From an uncultured Ruminococcus sp. (lineage in GTDB: Bacteria; Bacillota; Clostridia; Oscillospirales; Ruminococcaceae): 64,000 bases of DNA. The notes beneath the pieces are model-generated. The model saw nothing but the letters and a program-made list of their open reading frames with translations, ran no database searches and was not told the DNA's origin. The first letter of the stretch is position 1, and the number at the start of each line of letters is the position of its first letter. This document shows positions 25,616 through 33,206 of this stretch, one piece after another. The stretch is from assembly GCF_934476685.1 (NCBI RefSeq), contig NZ_CAKSNX010000003.1:186001-250000 (forward strand). The letters are read 5' to 3'. Both the position numbers and the translations under genes were made by a program.

Positions 25616-26299
25616 ATGGGTAAAATTTCAAAAGGGCTGTTCGTCACAGCCACAGGTACAGATGACGGAAAGACATACGTTACAGCGCTTATCGTAAAAA
25701 AGCTCAGAGAAATGGGAATAAACGCAGGCTACTATAAAGCTGCGCTCAGCGGTGCGGAATCGGTGGAGGAAAGCGACGCAGGCTATGTAAACACTGTTGC
25801 CAACATAGGCGAACCGCTGGATATGCTTGTGCCGTACATTTATAAAAATGCACTGTCGCCTCACCTTGCGGCACAGATCGAGGGAGATCTTGTGGAGATG
25901 TCCGTTGTAAAAAAAGGCTTTGAACGTGTAAAGGAAGCCTACGATTATGTCACAATGGAAGGCTCTGGGGGAATAATGTGTCCTATCAGATATGACGACA
26001 AGGAAAAGATATTCCTTGAAGATATCATAAAAGAGTTCAAACTGCCGACTATCATAGTTACAGAACCTAAACTCGGTTCGATAAACACAACTGTGCTGAC
26101 GGTGGAATATCTGAAAAACAGAGATATACCTATATCTGGCATAGTTTTAAACAACTGGACAGGCGGAGTTATGCAGGAGGACAACGCAAAAATGATGCAG
26201 GAGCTTACCTCAGTACCTGTATGCGCATATGTAAAAATAGGCGACAAGGATATCGACATCGACGAAAAGATGCTGCTTTCCCTTTATAAGGAGATATGA
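25616..26299 (+). CDS. bioD: Dethiobiotin synthetase
   Basis: The 227-residue ATP-dependent enzyme closes the ureido ring of dethiobiotin. The P-loop is VTATGTDDGKTYVTA, a variant of the common GTDTDVGKT with the glycine replaced by alanine. Similar AT-type loops are known in some BioD proteins. The substrate-binding TEPKLGSINTT motif is present. It ends 4 nt before bioA, so the two are likely translationally coupled. Confidence 0.93.
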   Translation: MGKISKGLFVTATGTDDGKTYVTALIVKKLREMGINAGYYKAALSGAESVEESDAGYVNTVANIGEPLDMLVPYIYKNALSPHLAAQIEGDLVEMSVVKKGFERVKEAYDYVTMEGSGGIMCPIRYDDKEKIFLEDIIKEFKLPTIIVTEPKLGSINTTVLTVEYLKNRDIPISGIVLNNWTGGVMQEDNAKMMQELTSVPVCAYVKIGDKDIDIDEKMLLSLYKEI

Positions 26300-26303
26300 T
26301 AAA

Positions 26304-27665
26304 ATGGACAGTTACAGTACAAAACAGCTTGTTGAGCAGGATCTGAAATACATCTGGCACCCATGCTCACAGATGAAGGATTATGAGGAGCTTAAACCTA
26401 TTATCGTCGATCACGGTTCAGGCGTAAAGCTTTATGACAAGGACGGCAAGGAATATATCGACATAGTTTCAAGCTGGTGGTGCAATCTTCTCGGTCACTG
26501 CAACCCTGCAATAAATGCGGCGGTAAAGGAGCAGATCGACAAGCTTGAACACGTTATTTTCGCAAACTTCTCTCACGAGCCTGCAATAAAGCTGTGTGAA
26601 GAGCTTATGGAGATGATCCCGAAAGGACTATGCAAGTTCAACTTTTCGGACAACGGTTCTGCGGCGGTGGAATGTTCTCTGAAAATGGCTTTTCAGTATC
26701 AGTATCAGACGGGCAAGCCTAAGAAAAAGCGTTTTATGTGCTTGAGCGACGGCTATCATGGTGAAACAATAGGTGCGCTCTCTGTGGGTACAATGGATCT
26801 TTATGCTAAGATATACAAGCCGATGCTTATGGACACCATAAGGATACAAGCACCCGACTGCTACCGATGTCCATACGGAAAATGCCGTGACTGCTGTCAG
26901 TGCGAATGTTTTGAACACGCTGAAAAGGACTTTGAACTCTATGCGGATGAAACAGCCGCAGTTATCGTTGAGCCGCTTCTTCAGGGCAGTGCAGGAATGA
27001 AGATGTATCCTGCTCTCTACCTCAAAAAGCTCCGTGAGCTTTGCGACAGGTATGACGTTCTGCTCATTGCGGACGAGATAGCAACAGGATTCGGACGTAC
27101 AGGAAAGATGTTCGCTTTCGATCACGCAGGCGTAAGCCCTGACATTATGTGCATCTCAAAGGGACTTACAGGCGGCTATATGCCTATGGCGATAACCATA
27201 ACCACGCAGGAGATATATGACGCATTCTATGCGGATTACAGCGAGGGAAAGGCATTTATGCACTCACACACCTATTCGGGAAATCCACTCGGCTGCGCCT
27301 GCGCACTGGCTGTGCAAAAGCTTTTCCGTGAGGAAAACATACTTGAAAACGCTCAGAAGAGAGCAGTCTATCTGAACAACAGGCTCAACGAGCGGCTTGG
27401 TGATTACAAGCATATGGGCGAGATACGTCATCTCGGTCTGATAAACGCAATGGAGCTTGTAAAAGATCCGTCAACAAAGGAAGGCTTTGACGGCGGTCTG
27501 AGAACGGGTTACAGCATTTACAAAAAGGCTCTTGAAAAAGGTCTGCTTTTAAGACCGCTGGGCGATGTGCTGTACTTTAACCCACCGCTCATTATAAATG
27601 AAGAAGAGATCGACAAGGCAATAGAGCTTTGTGCAGAGTCTATCGAGGAGATACTCGGCAAATAA
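26304..27665 (+). CDS. bioA: Adenosylmethionine-8-amino-7-oxononanoate aminotransferase
   Basis: The 453-residue PLP enzyme converts KAPA to DAPA. The early HPCSQMKDYEEL and the PLP lysine in CISKGLTGGYMPMA are characteristic. Around residues 190-206 there is a dense cysteine cluster (CYRCPYGKCRDCCQCEC), extending the two-Cys motif common in Clostridia. Last biotin gene of the operon. bioF, needed to make KAPA, is not present in the window. Confidence 0.95.
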   Translation: MDSYSTKQLVEQDLKYIWHPCSQMKDYEELKPIIVDHGSGVKLYDKDGKEYIDIVSSWWCNLLGHCNPAINAAVKEQIDKLEHVIFANFSHEPAIKLCEELMEMIPKGLCKFNFSDNGSAAVECSLKMAFQYQYQTGKPKKKRFMCLSDGYHGETIGALSVGTMDLYAKIYKPMLMDTIRIQAPDCYRCPYGKCRDCCQCECFEHAEKDFELYADETAAVIVEPLLQGSAGMKMYPALYLKKLRELCDRYDVLLIADEIATGFGRTGKMFAFDHAGVSPDIMCISKGLTGGYMPMAITITTQEIYDAFYADYSEGKAFMHSHTYSGNPLGCACALAVQKLFREENILENAQKRAVYLNNRLNERLGDYKHMGEIRHLGLINAMELVKDPSTKEGFDGGLRTGYSIYKKALEKGLLLRPLGDVLYFNPPLIINEEEIDKAIELCAESIEEILGK

Positions 27666-27731
27666 TTCGGTAATATTTACAATCCCCTATGCATATATTT
27701 TACTACATAAAAATGTATAGGGGTGTGAATA

Positions 27732-28028
27732 ATGGTTGAATCCGACAAGGAGCGTCCGGTGATCTTCGGAGAATATATGGTTTCCCGACGAACGACAGTC
27801 CGTGCCACGGCGAAAGCTTTCGGTGTGAGCAAATCGACTGTACATAAAGATCTTTCCGAACGGCTTCCGGGAATATCCCCGGCTTTATACGCTAAGGTAA
27901 AAGAAATCTTAGAGGAAAACAAACAACAGCGACATATAAGAGGCGGACTTGCCACAAAGCATAAATATGAGGAGCAGCATTTGCTTGCGGTCAATGCGGC
28001 TAATGCAGCTAAAAAACAGAAAATATAA
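27732..28028 (+). CDS. spoIIID: Sporulation transcription factor SpoIIID
   Basis: The 98-residue DNA-binding protein acts in the mother cell after sigma-E, switching gene sets during spore formation. The helix-turn-helix TVRATAKAFGVSKSTVHKDLSERLP and the basic tail RHIRGGLATKHKYEE match SpoIIID closely, and length is near the Bacillus 93 residues. A weak AGGGGTGTGAATA site precedes the ATG. It lies 66 nt after bioA, and a terminator follows. Confidence 0.93.
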   Translation: MVESDKERPVIFGEYMVSRRTTVRATAKAFGVSKSTVHKDLSERLPGISPALYAKVKEILEENKQQRHIRGGLATKHKYEEQHLLAVNAANAAKKQKI

Positions 28029-28031
28029 AGC

Positions 28032-28066
28032 AAAAAAGATCCCCGTCATATGGCAGGGATCTTTTG
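28032..28066. terminator. Terminator after spoIIID, usable on both strands
   Basis: AAAAAAGATCCC and GGGATCTTTT pair around a 12-nt loop. A-rich and T-rich flanks allow use for spoIIID and for the converging sugar transferase gene. Confidence 0.75.
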
Positions 28067-28100
28067 ATATTCATATTGATTTTTTCCAGTTTGTTCCGAT

Positions 28101-28859
28101 TTAGCTGTTTGAGCTTTTCAGAACTACCTCTACTGTTTTAAGGATTATCTTTACGTCCGTTGCAGCAGATCTGTCCATTATATATTTGAGGTCATAGTAA
28201 TTAGCCATTTCCTCAGAAAGCTCATTCTTGCCGTTTATCTGCCAGTAGCATGACAGACCGGGTCTTACCAGCAGTCTTTCCTTCGGAAGCTTATCCTGCT
28301 CGTCCGGAACGAACGGTCTTGGACCGATAACAGACATATCGCCTTTAAGGATATTCACAAGCTGCGGAAGTTCGTCAATAGAACTCTTTCTTATAAACTT
28401 GCCCAGCTTTCCGATGATCCTCGGATCGTCAGCCATTTTAAAGTTTGCGCCCTTGCACTCGTTCGCCGCCATAAGTTCAGCCTTTCTTTCCTCGGCGTCC
28501 TTATACATTGAGCGGAACTTGTACATTTTAAACTTCTTGCCGTTTCTGCCCACTCTATAATGTGAGAAGAAAGGATTTCCAGGATCTCTTATAAAGATAG
28601 CAGCACTCACCACCAGAAACAGCGGTGAAAGCATGATAAGCGCCATAAGCGAAAGGAATATATCTGCAAATCGCTTTACAAAGCTGTAAACAGGCTTAGG
28701 ATCATACTTGAAATCCAGCTCAGGGACTTCCCTTTCCTTAACGACAGCCGCAGCACGGCTTGAAATGTCTATATTTTTTGCGGTATGGTGTTCAGTTTCC
28801 AATTCTCCAACATAGTCAGTCTGCTCCATTACAGGACTGGCAGTCTGTGTTCCGATCAT
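28101..28859 (-). CDS. Undecaprenyl-phosphate sugar phosphotransferase, short form
   Basis: A 252-residue bacterial sugar transferase that attaches a sugar-phosphate to the lipid carrier to start exopolysaccharide or glycoprotein glycan synthesis. About 60 variable cytoplasmic residues are followed by one membrane segment (about 70-93), then the catalytic domain with FKMYKFRSMYKDAEER, SSIDELPQLVNIL and KGDMSVIGPRP. It lacks the N-terminal transmembrane and CoA-binding-like domains of the larger paralogue at 54559. No glycosyltransferases surround it. The AAGGGGGAATCTTA site supports the ATG. The sugar is not predictable. Confidence 0.92.
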   Translation of the reverse strand: MIGTQTASPVMEQTDYVGELETEHHTAKNIDISSRAAAVVKEREVPELDFKYDPKPVYSFVKRFADIFLSLMALIMLSPLFLVVSAAIFIRDPGNPFFSHYRVGRNGKKFKMYKFRSMYKDAEERKAELMAANECKGANFKMADDPRIIGKLGKFIRKSSIDELPQLVNILKGDMSVIGPRPFVPDEQDKLPKERLLVRPGLSCYWQINGKNELSEEMANYYDLKYIMDRSAATDVKIILKTVEVVLKSSNS

Positions 28860-28956
28860 TAAGATTCCCCCTTGTCTATACTCAAAACAAACTTAATCCA
28901 ATCGGATTATATACTTCTGACTTTACTTCTACTTTTCCATTTTTATTTACACATAT

Positions 28957-28985
28957 ATTATATATCATTTGTTAATTATAGTCAA
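28957..28985 (-). promoter_or_regulatory. Sigma-A promoter of the short sugar transferase
   Basis: On the minus strand TTGACT and TATAAT are separated by 17 bp, leaving an untranslated leader of about 90 nt. In the leader, AATCC and GGATT face each other across 4 nt at 28894-28907, a possible small operator. Confidence 0.78.
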
Positions 28986-29169
28986 TGCTTTTTTGTAATT
29001 TTAACATTGTCCTGCTAATATTTTGTCATATGTGCCAGTTACGCCGTAATTGTTATCGATTTCTTTAGTTAACTTTTTATCTTTACCGACAGTTTTCAAC
29101 TTAATTCACACGGCGTTAATGTATGCTTTGCACATACAATGTATGACATTAAAAAAGCGTACAAAATGC
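28986..29169. other. AT-rich divergent intergenic region
   Basis: No gene, repeat family or recognised RNA motif was found between the divergent promoters. Dyads such as GTATG-N-CATAC occur near 29120-29145. Confidence 0.5.
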
Positions 29170-29199
29170 TTGACATCTGACACGCAAATATGGTATAAT
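29170..29199 (+). promoter_or_regulatory. Sigma-A promoter of the thiS operon
   Basis: A perfect TTGACA and perfect TATAAT are separated by 18 bp. Confidence 0.88.
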
Positions 29200-29210
29200 T
29201 AATTAAACAC

Positions 29211-29268
29211 AAAAGACTGTGTTCAGGGGTGTACCACCTTCGGTGCAATTCTGAACGCAGTCTTTTTT
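29211..29268 (+). ncRNA. Terminator-like structured leader of the thiS operon
   Basis: The transcript should begin near 29206. AAAGACTGTGTTCAG at 29212-29226 pairs with CTGAACGCAGTCTTT at 29251-29265 (one G-U pair), followed at once by further T residues. The 24-nt apex includes CACC-TTC-GGTG at 29235-29245. It resembles a terminator set right at the start of the operon, so an attenuator or small RNA is likely. No TPP riboswitch core (CTGAGA, ACCCTTTGAACCTG) is present. Confidence 0.7.
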
Positions 29269-29299
29269 ATTTTGTGTAAAATTTTTACAGAGGAGTGAT

Positions 29300-29497
29300 A
29301 TGATGCTGCTTATAAACGGCGAACAGGCTGAGGCAACGGGACTGACTGTACTGAAATACCTTGAGAGAGAGAACCGTGACCCTGCTCACGTTGCGGTAAT
29401 GATAAACGGCGAGATACTGCCGAAAGCAAAGTACGGCGAAACCGTTCTTGAGGACGGCAATGAAGTTGAAGTCATCGGCTTTGTGGGAGGCGGCTGA
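29300..29497 (+). CDS. thiS: Sulfur carrier protein ThiS
   Basis: This 65-residue ubiquitin-like protein ends in Gly-Gly-Gly after VEVIGFVGGG. The C-terminal glycine is adenylated by ThiF and then thiocarboxylated to donate sulfur for the thiazole ring. Length is exact for ThiS. A GAGGAGTGAT site precedes tandem ATG codons at 29300 and 29303. It heads thiS-thiF-thiG-thiH-tenI. Confidence 0.95.
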   Translation: MMLLINGEQAEATGLTVLKYLERENRDPAHVAVMINGEILPKAKYGETVLEDGNEVEVIGFVGGG

Positions 29498-29498
29498 T

Positions 29499-30149
29499 AT
29501 GAACAGTTTTGCCATTACCGAACAGGAATTTGCGGCTGCTCTTGATTCACGCAGCAAAAAGCCTATTTACGAAAGGCTGAAAAAGGCTCACGTCGGCATT
29601 GCAGGCTTGGGCGGACTAGGCTCGAACACAGCCTGCGCTCTTGCGAGAAACGGCATAGGCAAGCTTACCATTGCGGACTTCGACAAAGTCGAGCTTTCAA
29701 ACATCAATCGTCAGCTTTACACTTTAGCCGATATCGGCAAGCCGAAAACTCAGGCTCTCACATCTATCCTCGGCTGCATAAATCCATTTTGCAGGATAGA
29801 GTCCCATAACATAAAGATAACGGAGGAAAACTGTGCCGATATTTTCAAGGACTGTGATATAATCTGCGAGGCATTCGACCGCCCCGATCAGAAAGCCATG
29901 CTGGTGAACACGCTGCTTGAAAAGTTCCCCGAAAAGTACATCGTTTCAGGTTCGGGAATGGCAGGCTGGGGAAGAGCCAACGAGATAACTACCCGACGGA
30001 TAACAGACCGCTTTTTCATATGCGGCGACGGCGTTACGGACGTTGCTGACGGCGAGGGGTTGACTGCCGCAAGGGTGATTATCTGCGCAGGACATCAGGC
30101 AAGCAAGATAATCGAAATAATTTTAAACTCATTAAACTCAGAAAACTAA
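29499..30149 (+). CDS. thiF: ThiS adenylyltransferase ThiF
   Basis: The 216-residue E1-like enzyme activates the ThiS C-terminus. The nucleotide-binding motif is GIAGLGGLGSNTACALARNGIG, followed by FDKVELSNINRQLY. The ATG at 29499 follows the thiS stop codon by one nucleotide, behind a GGGAGGCGG site within thiS. Upstream in-frame codons would overlap thiS and are rejected. It is the short form without a zinc-knuckle or rhodanese domain. Confidence 0.93.
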   Translation: MNSFAITEQEFAAALDSRSKKPIYERLKKAHVGIAGLGGLGSNTACALARNGIGKLTIADFDKVELSNINRQLYTLADIGKPKTQALTSILGCINPFCRIESHNIKITEENCADIFKDCDIICEAFDRPDQKAMLVNTLLEKFPEKYIVSGSGMAGWGRANEITTRRITDRFFICGDGVTDVADGEGLTAARVIICAGHQASKIIEIILNSLNSEN

Positions 30150-30171
30150 AAACAGAAAGGTGAATATTATT

Positions 30172-30933
30172 ATGGAAGACAAGCTTATTATCGGCGGAAA
30201 GGAATTTAATTCCCGCTTTATTCTCGGTTCAGGAAAATTTGACCTTGACCTTATCAACGCTGCGGTAGAACACGCAGGCGCAGAGATAATCACACTTGCG
30301 CTGCGCCGTGTAAACAGCTTTAACGGAAATATCCTTGAACATATCCCAAAGGGCATCACACTTCTCCCTAACACATCGGGTGCAAGAAATGCTGAAGAGG
30401 CTGTAAAGATCGCCCGCCTTGCAAGAGAGGCAGGCTGCGGAGAATTTATCAAGATAGAGGTAATCCACGATTCAAAATATCTTCTCCCTGACAACTACGA
30501 AACTGCAAAGGCTTGCGAGATGCTGGCTAAGGAAGGCTTTATCCCTATGCCATATATGTATCCTGACCTTTATGCCGCAAGAGATATGGTCAATGCAGGC
30601 GCAGCAGCTATAATGCCTCTTGCCGCTCCTATCGGTTCAAATCAGGGACTTGCCACAAAGCAGTTCATACGCATACTCATTGAAGAGATCGACCTGCCTA
30701 TAATCGTTGACGCAGGTATCGGCAAGCCGTCACAGGCTTGTGAGGCTATGGAAATGGGTGCGGCTGCTATAATGGCTAACACAGCTATCGCCACAGCAGG
30801 AAACATAGTTGAGATGGCAAAGGCTTTCAAACACGCTATTATCGCAGGAAGAACAGCTTACCTCGCAGGCACAGGAAGAGTGCTTGACCGTGCGTCAGCC
30901 TCATCACCGCTCACAGGATTTATTCAGGAATGA
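30172..30933 (+). CDS. thiG: Thiazole synthase
   Basis: The 253-residue TIM-barrel enzyme builds the thiazole phosphate from DXP, dehydroglycine and ThiS thiocarboxylate. MEDKLIIGGKEFNSRFILGSGKF and the GAAAIMPLAAPIGSNQG phosphate-binding region are canonical. The start at ATG 30172 follows an AAAGGTG site. A GTG at 30160 overlaps that site and is unlikely. It is followed by thiH after 18 nt. Confidence 0.96.
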   Translation: MEDKLIIGGKEFNSRFILGSGKFDLDLINAAVEHAGAEIITLALRRVNSFNGNILEHIPKGITLLPNTSGARNAEEAVKIARLAREAGCGEFIKIEVIHDSKYLLPDNYETAKACEMLAKEGFIPMPYMYPDLYAARDMVNAGAAAIMPLAAPIGSNQGLATKQFIRILIEEIDLPIIVDAGIGKPSQACEAMEMGAAAIMANTAIATAGNIVEMAKAFKHAIIAGRTAYLAGTGRVLDRASASSPLTGFIQE

Positions 30934-30951
30934 TAGTAAGGAGAATATAAA

Positions 30952-32118
30952 ATGGAACAGGAACGTACAGACCATATGAAATATCTGCCCGATATGGAGA
31001 TACTGGAGGATTCAGATATCGGCGAGCAGGTAGTAAGCAGAATGAAAGCTTACGATTACAACAAATACACAGCTGACGATGTAAAACGTGCCCTTGCGGC
31101 GGAATATCCAACAACGGAGGATTTCGGCGCACTTCTCTCCCCTGCCGCAGAGCCTTTCCTTGAACAGATGGCAAGACGTGCTACTATCGAAACGGCAAAG
31201 CATTTCGGCAGCAGCGTATGTCTTTTCACACCACTTTACATTGCAAACTATTGTGAAAACTACTGCATTTACTGCGGATTCAACTGTCACAACAAGATTC
31301 GCCGTGCAAAGCTTGACTATGAGGGTATCCGCCGTGAAATGGAGGCTATCGCAAAGACAGGCATGGAGGAGATACTCATTCTCACAGGCGAGAGCAGAAA
31401 AATGAGCGATGTGGAGTACATCGGAAAAGCCTGCGAGATAGCTCATGAATATTTCAAGAATGTGGGCATTGAGGTTTACCCTATGAACACAGACGAGTAT
31501 GCATATCTTCACAAGTGCGGCGCTGACTATGTTACGGTATTTCAGGAAACATACAACAGCGACAAATACGAAACTCTCCACCTTGCAGGTCACAAGCGTA
31601 TCTTCCCTTACCGTCTGAACGCTCAGGAGAGAGCGATAAGGGGCGGTATGCGTGGAGTTGCTTTTGCGGCTCTGCTTGGACTTGACGATTTCCGCAAGGA
31701 CGCTTTCGCTGTGGGAACACACGCTTATCTTCTTCAGAGAAAATATCCTCACGCAGAGATATCATTCTCCTGCCCACGTCTGCGCCCTATCATAAACAAC
31801 GATAAGATAAATCCAAAGGACGTTCACGAAAGACAGCTTTTGCAGGTTATGTGTGCATACAGGATATTTATGCCGTTCGCAGGACTTACCATTTCCACCC
31901 GTGAAAGGGCAGGTTTCCGTGACAATGTTATCGGTATGTGCGCCACAAAGATATCCGCAGGAGTAAGCACCGGCATAGGCAGCCACACTGAGGAAGAATC
32001 AAAGGGCGACAACCAGTTCGAGATAAGTGATGACCGCAGTCTTGACGAAGTATGCGCAGCTATACGTTCAAAGGGACTGCAGCCTGTACTCAACGATTAT
32101 GTTTACATACCCGAATAA
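30952..32118 (+). CDS. thiH: 2-iminoacetate synthase ThiH
   Basis: The 388-residue radical SAM tyrosine lyase provides dehydroglycine for ThiG. The cluster motif is CENYCIYCGFNC (CxxxCxxC) near residue 101. The preceding LLSPAAEPFLEQMA and later TISTRERAGFRDN motifs are typical. Presence of ThiH rather than the glycine oxidase ThiO fits an anaerobe. The end overlaps tenI by 20 nt. Confidence 0.96.
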   Translation: MEQERTDHMKYLPDMEILEDSDIGEQVVSRMKAYDYNKYTADDVKRALAAEYPTTEDFGALLSPAAEPFLEQMARRATIETAKHFGSSVCLFTPLYIANYCENYCIYCGFNCHNKIRRAKLDYEGIRREMEAIAKTGMEEILILTGESRKMSDVEYIGKACEIAHEYFKNVGIEVYPMNTDEYAYLHKCGADYVTVFQETYNSDKYETLHLAGHKRIFPYRLNAQERAIRGGMRGVAFAALLGLDDFRKDAFAVGTHAYLLQRKYPHAEISFSCPRLRPIINNDKINPKDVHERQLLQVMCAYRIFMPFAGLTISTRERAGFRDNVIGMCATKISAGVSTGIGSHTEEESKGDNQFEISDDRSLDEVCAAIRSKGLQPVLNDYVYIPE

Positions 32119-32659
32119 GATAATTGCGGTGTCATGCCGCAGTCTTTGTCCAAGACCACTTGAAGAGCAGGTGAGCCGCATTGCGCAGACAGGCATAAAA
32201 CGGCTCATACTGCGTGAAAAGGATCTGACGGAGAAAGAATACACCCAGCTTGCGGAACGTGTTCTGAGAGCCTGTGAGGACAGCTGTGTGGAGCTTACCC
32301 TGCATTTCTATCCGCAGGCGGCAAGATCTCTGGGTGTGAAAAGGCTTCATATGCCGCTCGATTTGCTGACGGCTGAGCTTTGTGATGAATTTGATGTTAC
32401 GGGTACTTCCGTTCACAGTATGGAGCAGGCTGTGCTTGCCAAAAGCTTAGGTGCAAGCTACGTTGCCGCAGGGCATATTTTCGCCACCGACTGCAAAAAG
32501 GGACTTCCGCCCAGAGGGACGGAGTTTCTTGAAAGCATATGCACTGCGCTTGACATACCCGTTTACGCTATCGGCGGGATATCTGAGGAAAACTTTCCGC
32601 AGATACTCTCCGCAGGTGCGGCAGGCGGCTGTATAATGTCGGGGGCAATGAGATCATAA
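32099..32659 (+). CDS. tenI: TenI-like thiazole tautomerase
   Basis: A 186-residue TIM-barrel protein of the ThiE/TenI superfamily. The stretch GHIFATDCKKGLPPRG closely follows TenI, and the ThiE pyrophosphate-binding residues are not obvious, so tautomerisation of the thiazole is more likely than thiamine phosphate synthesis. The start at ATG 32099 lies inside the end of thiH, and its ribosome-binding site is weak, which suggests translational coupling. In-frame codons further upstream within thiH are less likely. A terminator follows. Confidence 0.82.
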   Translation: MFTYPNKIIAVSCRSLCPRPLEEQVSRIAQTGIKRLILREKDLTEKEYTQLAERVLRACEDSCVELTLHFYPQAARSLGVKRLHMPLDLLTAELCDEFDVTGTSVHSMEQAVLAKSLGASYVAAGHIFATDCKKGLPPRGTEFLESICTALDIPVYAIGGISEENFPQILSAGAAGGCIMSGAMRS

Positions 32660-32671
32660 CATTACAAAAAA

Positions 32672-32708
32672 AGACCTGTGTGCAGGATAAACTGCTCACA
32701 GGTTTTTT
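32672..32708. terminator. Terminator between tenI and rpiB
   Basis: ACCTGTGTGCAG pairs with CTGCTCACAGGT (one mismatch) and is followed by TTTTTTAT. Upstream A residues may serve the converging rpiB gene. Confidence 0.85.
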
Positions 32709-32723
32709 ATATTTAATGACAAC

Positions 32724-33167
32724 TTAATTTCTGTTTTCGATATCAGTTATCTTGTCTATTCTGCGCTGATGTCTGCCGCCCTCGAACGGTGTTTCGATAA
32801 ACACGTCAACAAGCTCTGCTGCCAGTCCTGCGCCGAGAACTCTTGCGCCTATGCAAAGCACGTTTGCGTCATTATGCGCTCTTGTATACTTTGCTGAAAA
32901 ATAATCTGAACAGCAGGCAGCTCTTATGCCCTTTACCTTATTTGCGCACATGGACATTCCGACTCCTGTGCCGCAGATGAGGATACCCATATCATAGCTG
33001 CCGTCTGCAATCTTTCTGCAAACCTCCTCAGCCTTTTCGGGGTAATCTACCTTTTCACCCTCCTGAATGCCGAAATCGGTGTACTCTATTCCCTTTTCGT
33101 CAAGATGCGCAAGTATCTCCGCCTTGAGGGCAGGACCTGCGTGATCACAGCCTATTGCTATTTTCAT
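32724..33167 (-). CDS. rpiB: Ribose-5-phosphate isomerase B
   Basis: The 147-residue RpiB/LacA-type isomerase interconverts ribose 5-phosphate and ribulose 5-phosphate. The N-terminus MKIAIGCDHAGPALK and catalytic cysteine region ILICGTGVGMSMCANKVKGIRAA are canonical. Length is normal. A GGAGGAACTGAT site precedes the ATG. It lies 39 nt after tsaB and may be the last gene of the tsaE-tsaB-rpiB transcript. Confidence 0.97.
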   Translation of the reverse strand: MKIAIGCDHAGPALKAEILAHLDEKGIEYTDFGIQEGEKVDYPEKAEEVCRKIADGSYDMGILICGTGVGMSMCANKVKGIRAACCSDYFSAKYTRAHNDANVLCIGARVLGAGLAAELVDVFIETPFEGGRHQRRIDKITDIENRN

Positions 33168-33206
33168 ATCAGTTCCTCCGTTAAATTTTCTTTATATTTT
33201 TTACTT

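Noticed and set aside
29200..29299. TPP riboswitch upstream of thiS
   Set aside because: The conserved CTGAGA and ACCCTTTGAACCTG segments are absent. Only a terminator-like hairpin is seen.
31012..31752. A 246-residue minus-strand open frame
   Set aside because: It is antisense to thiH, whose radical SAM motifs are intact.
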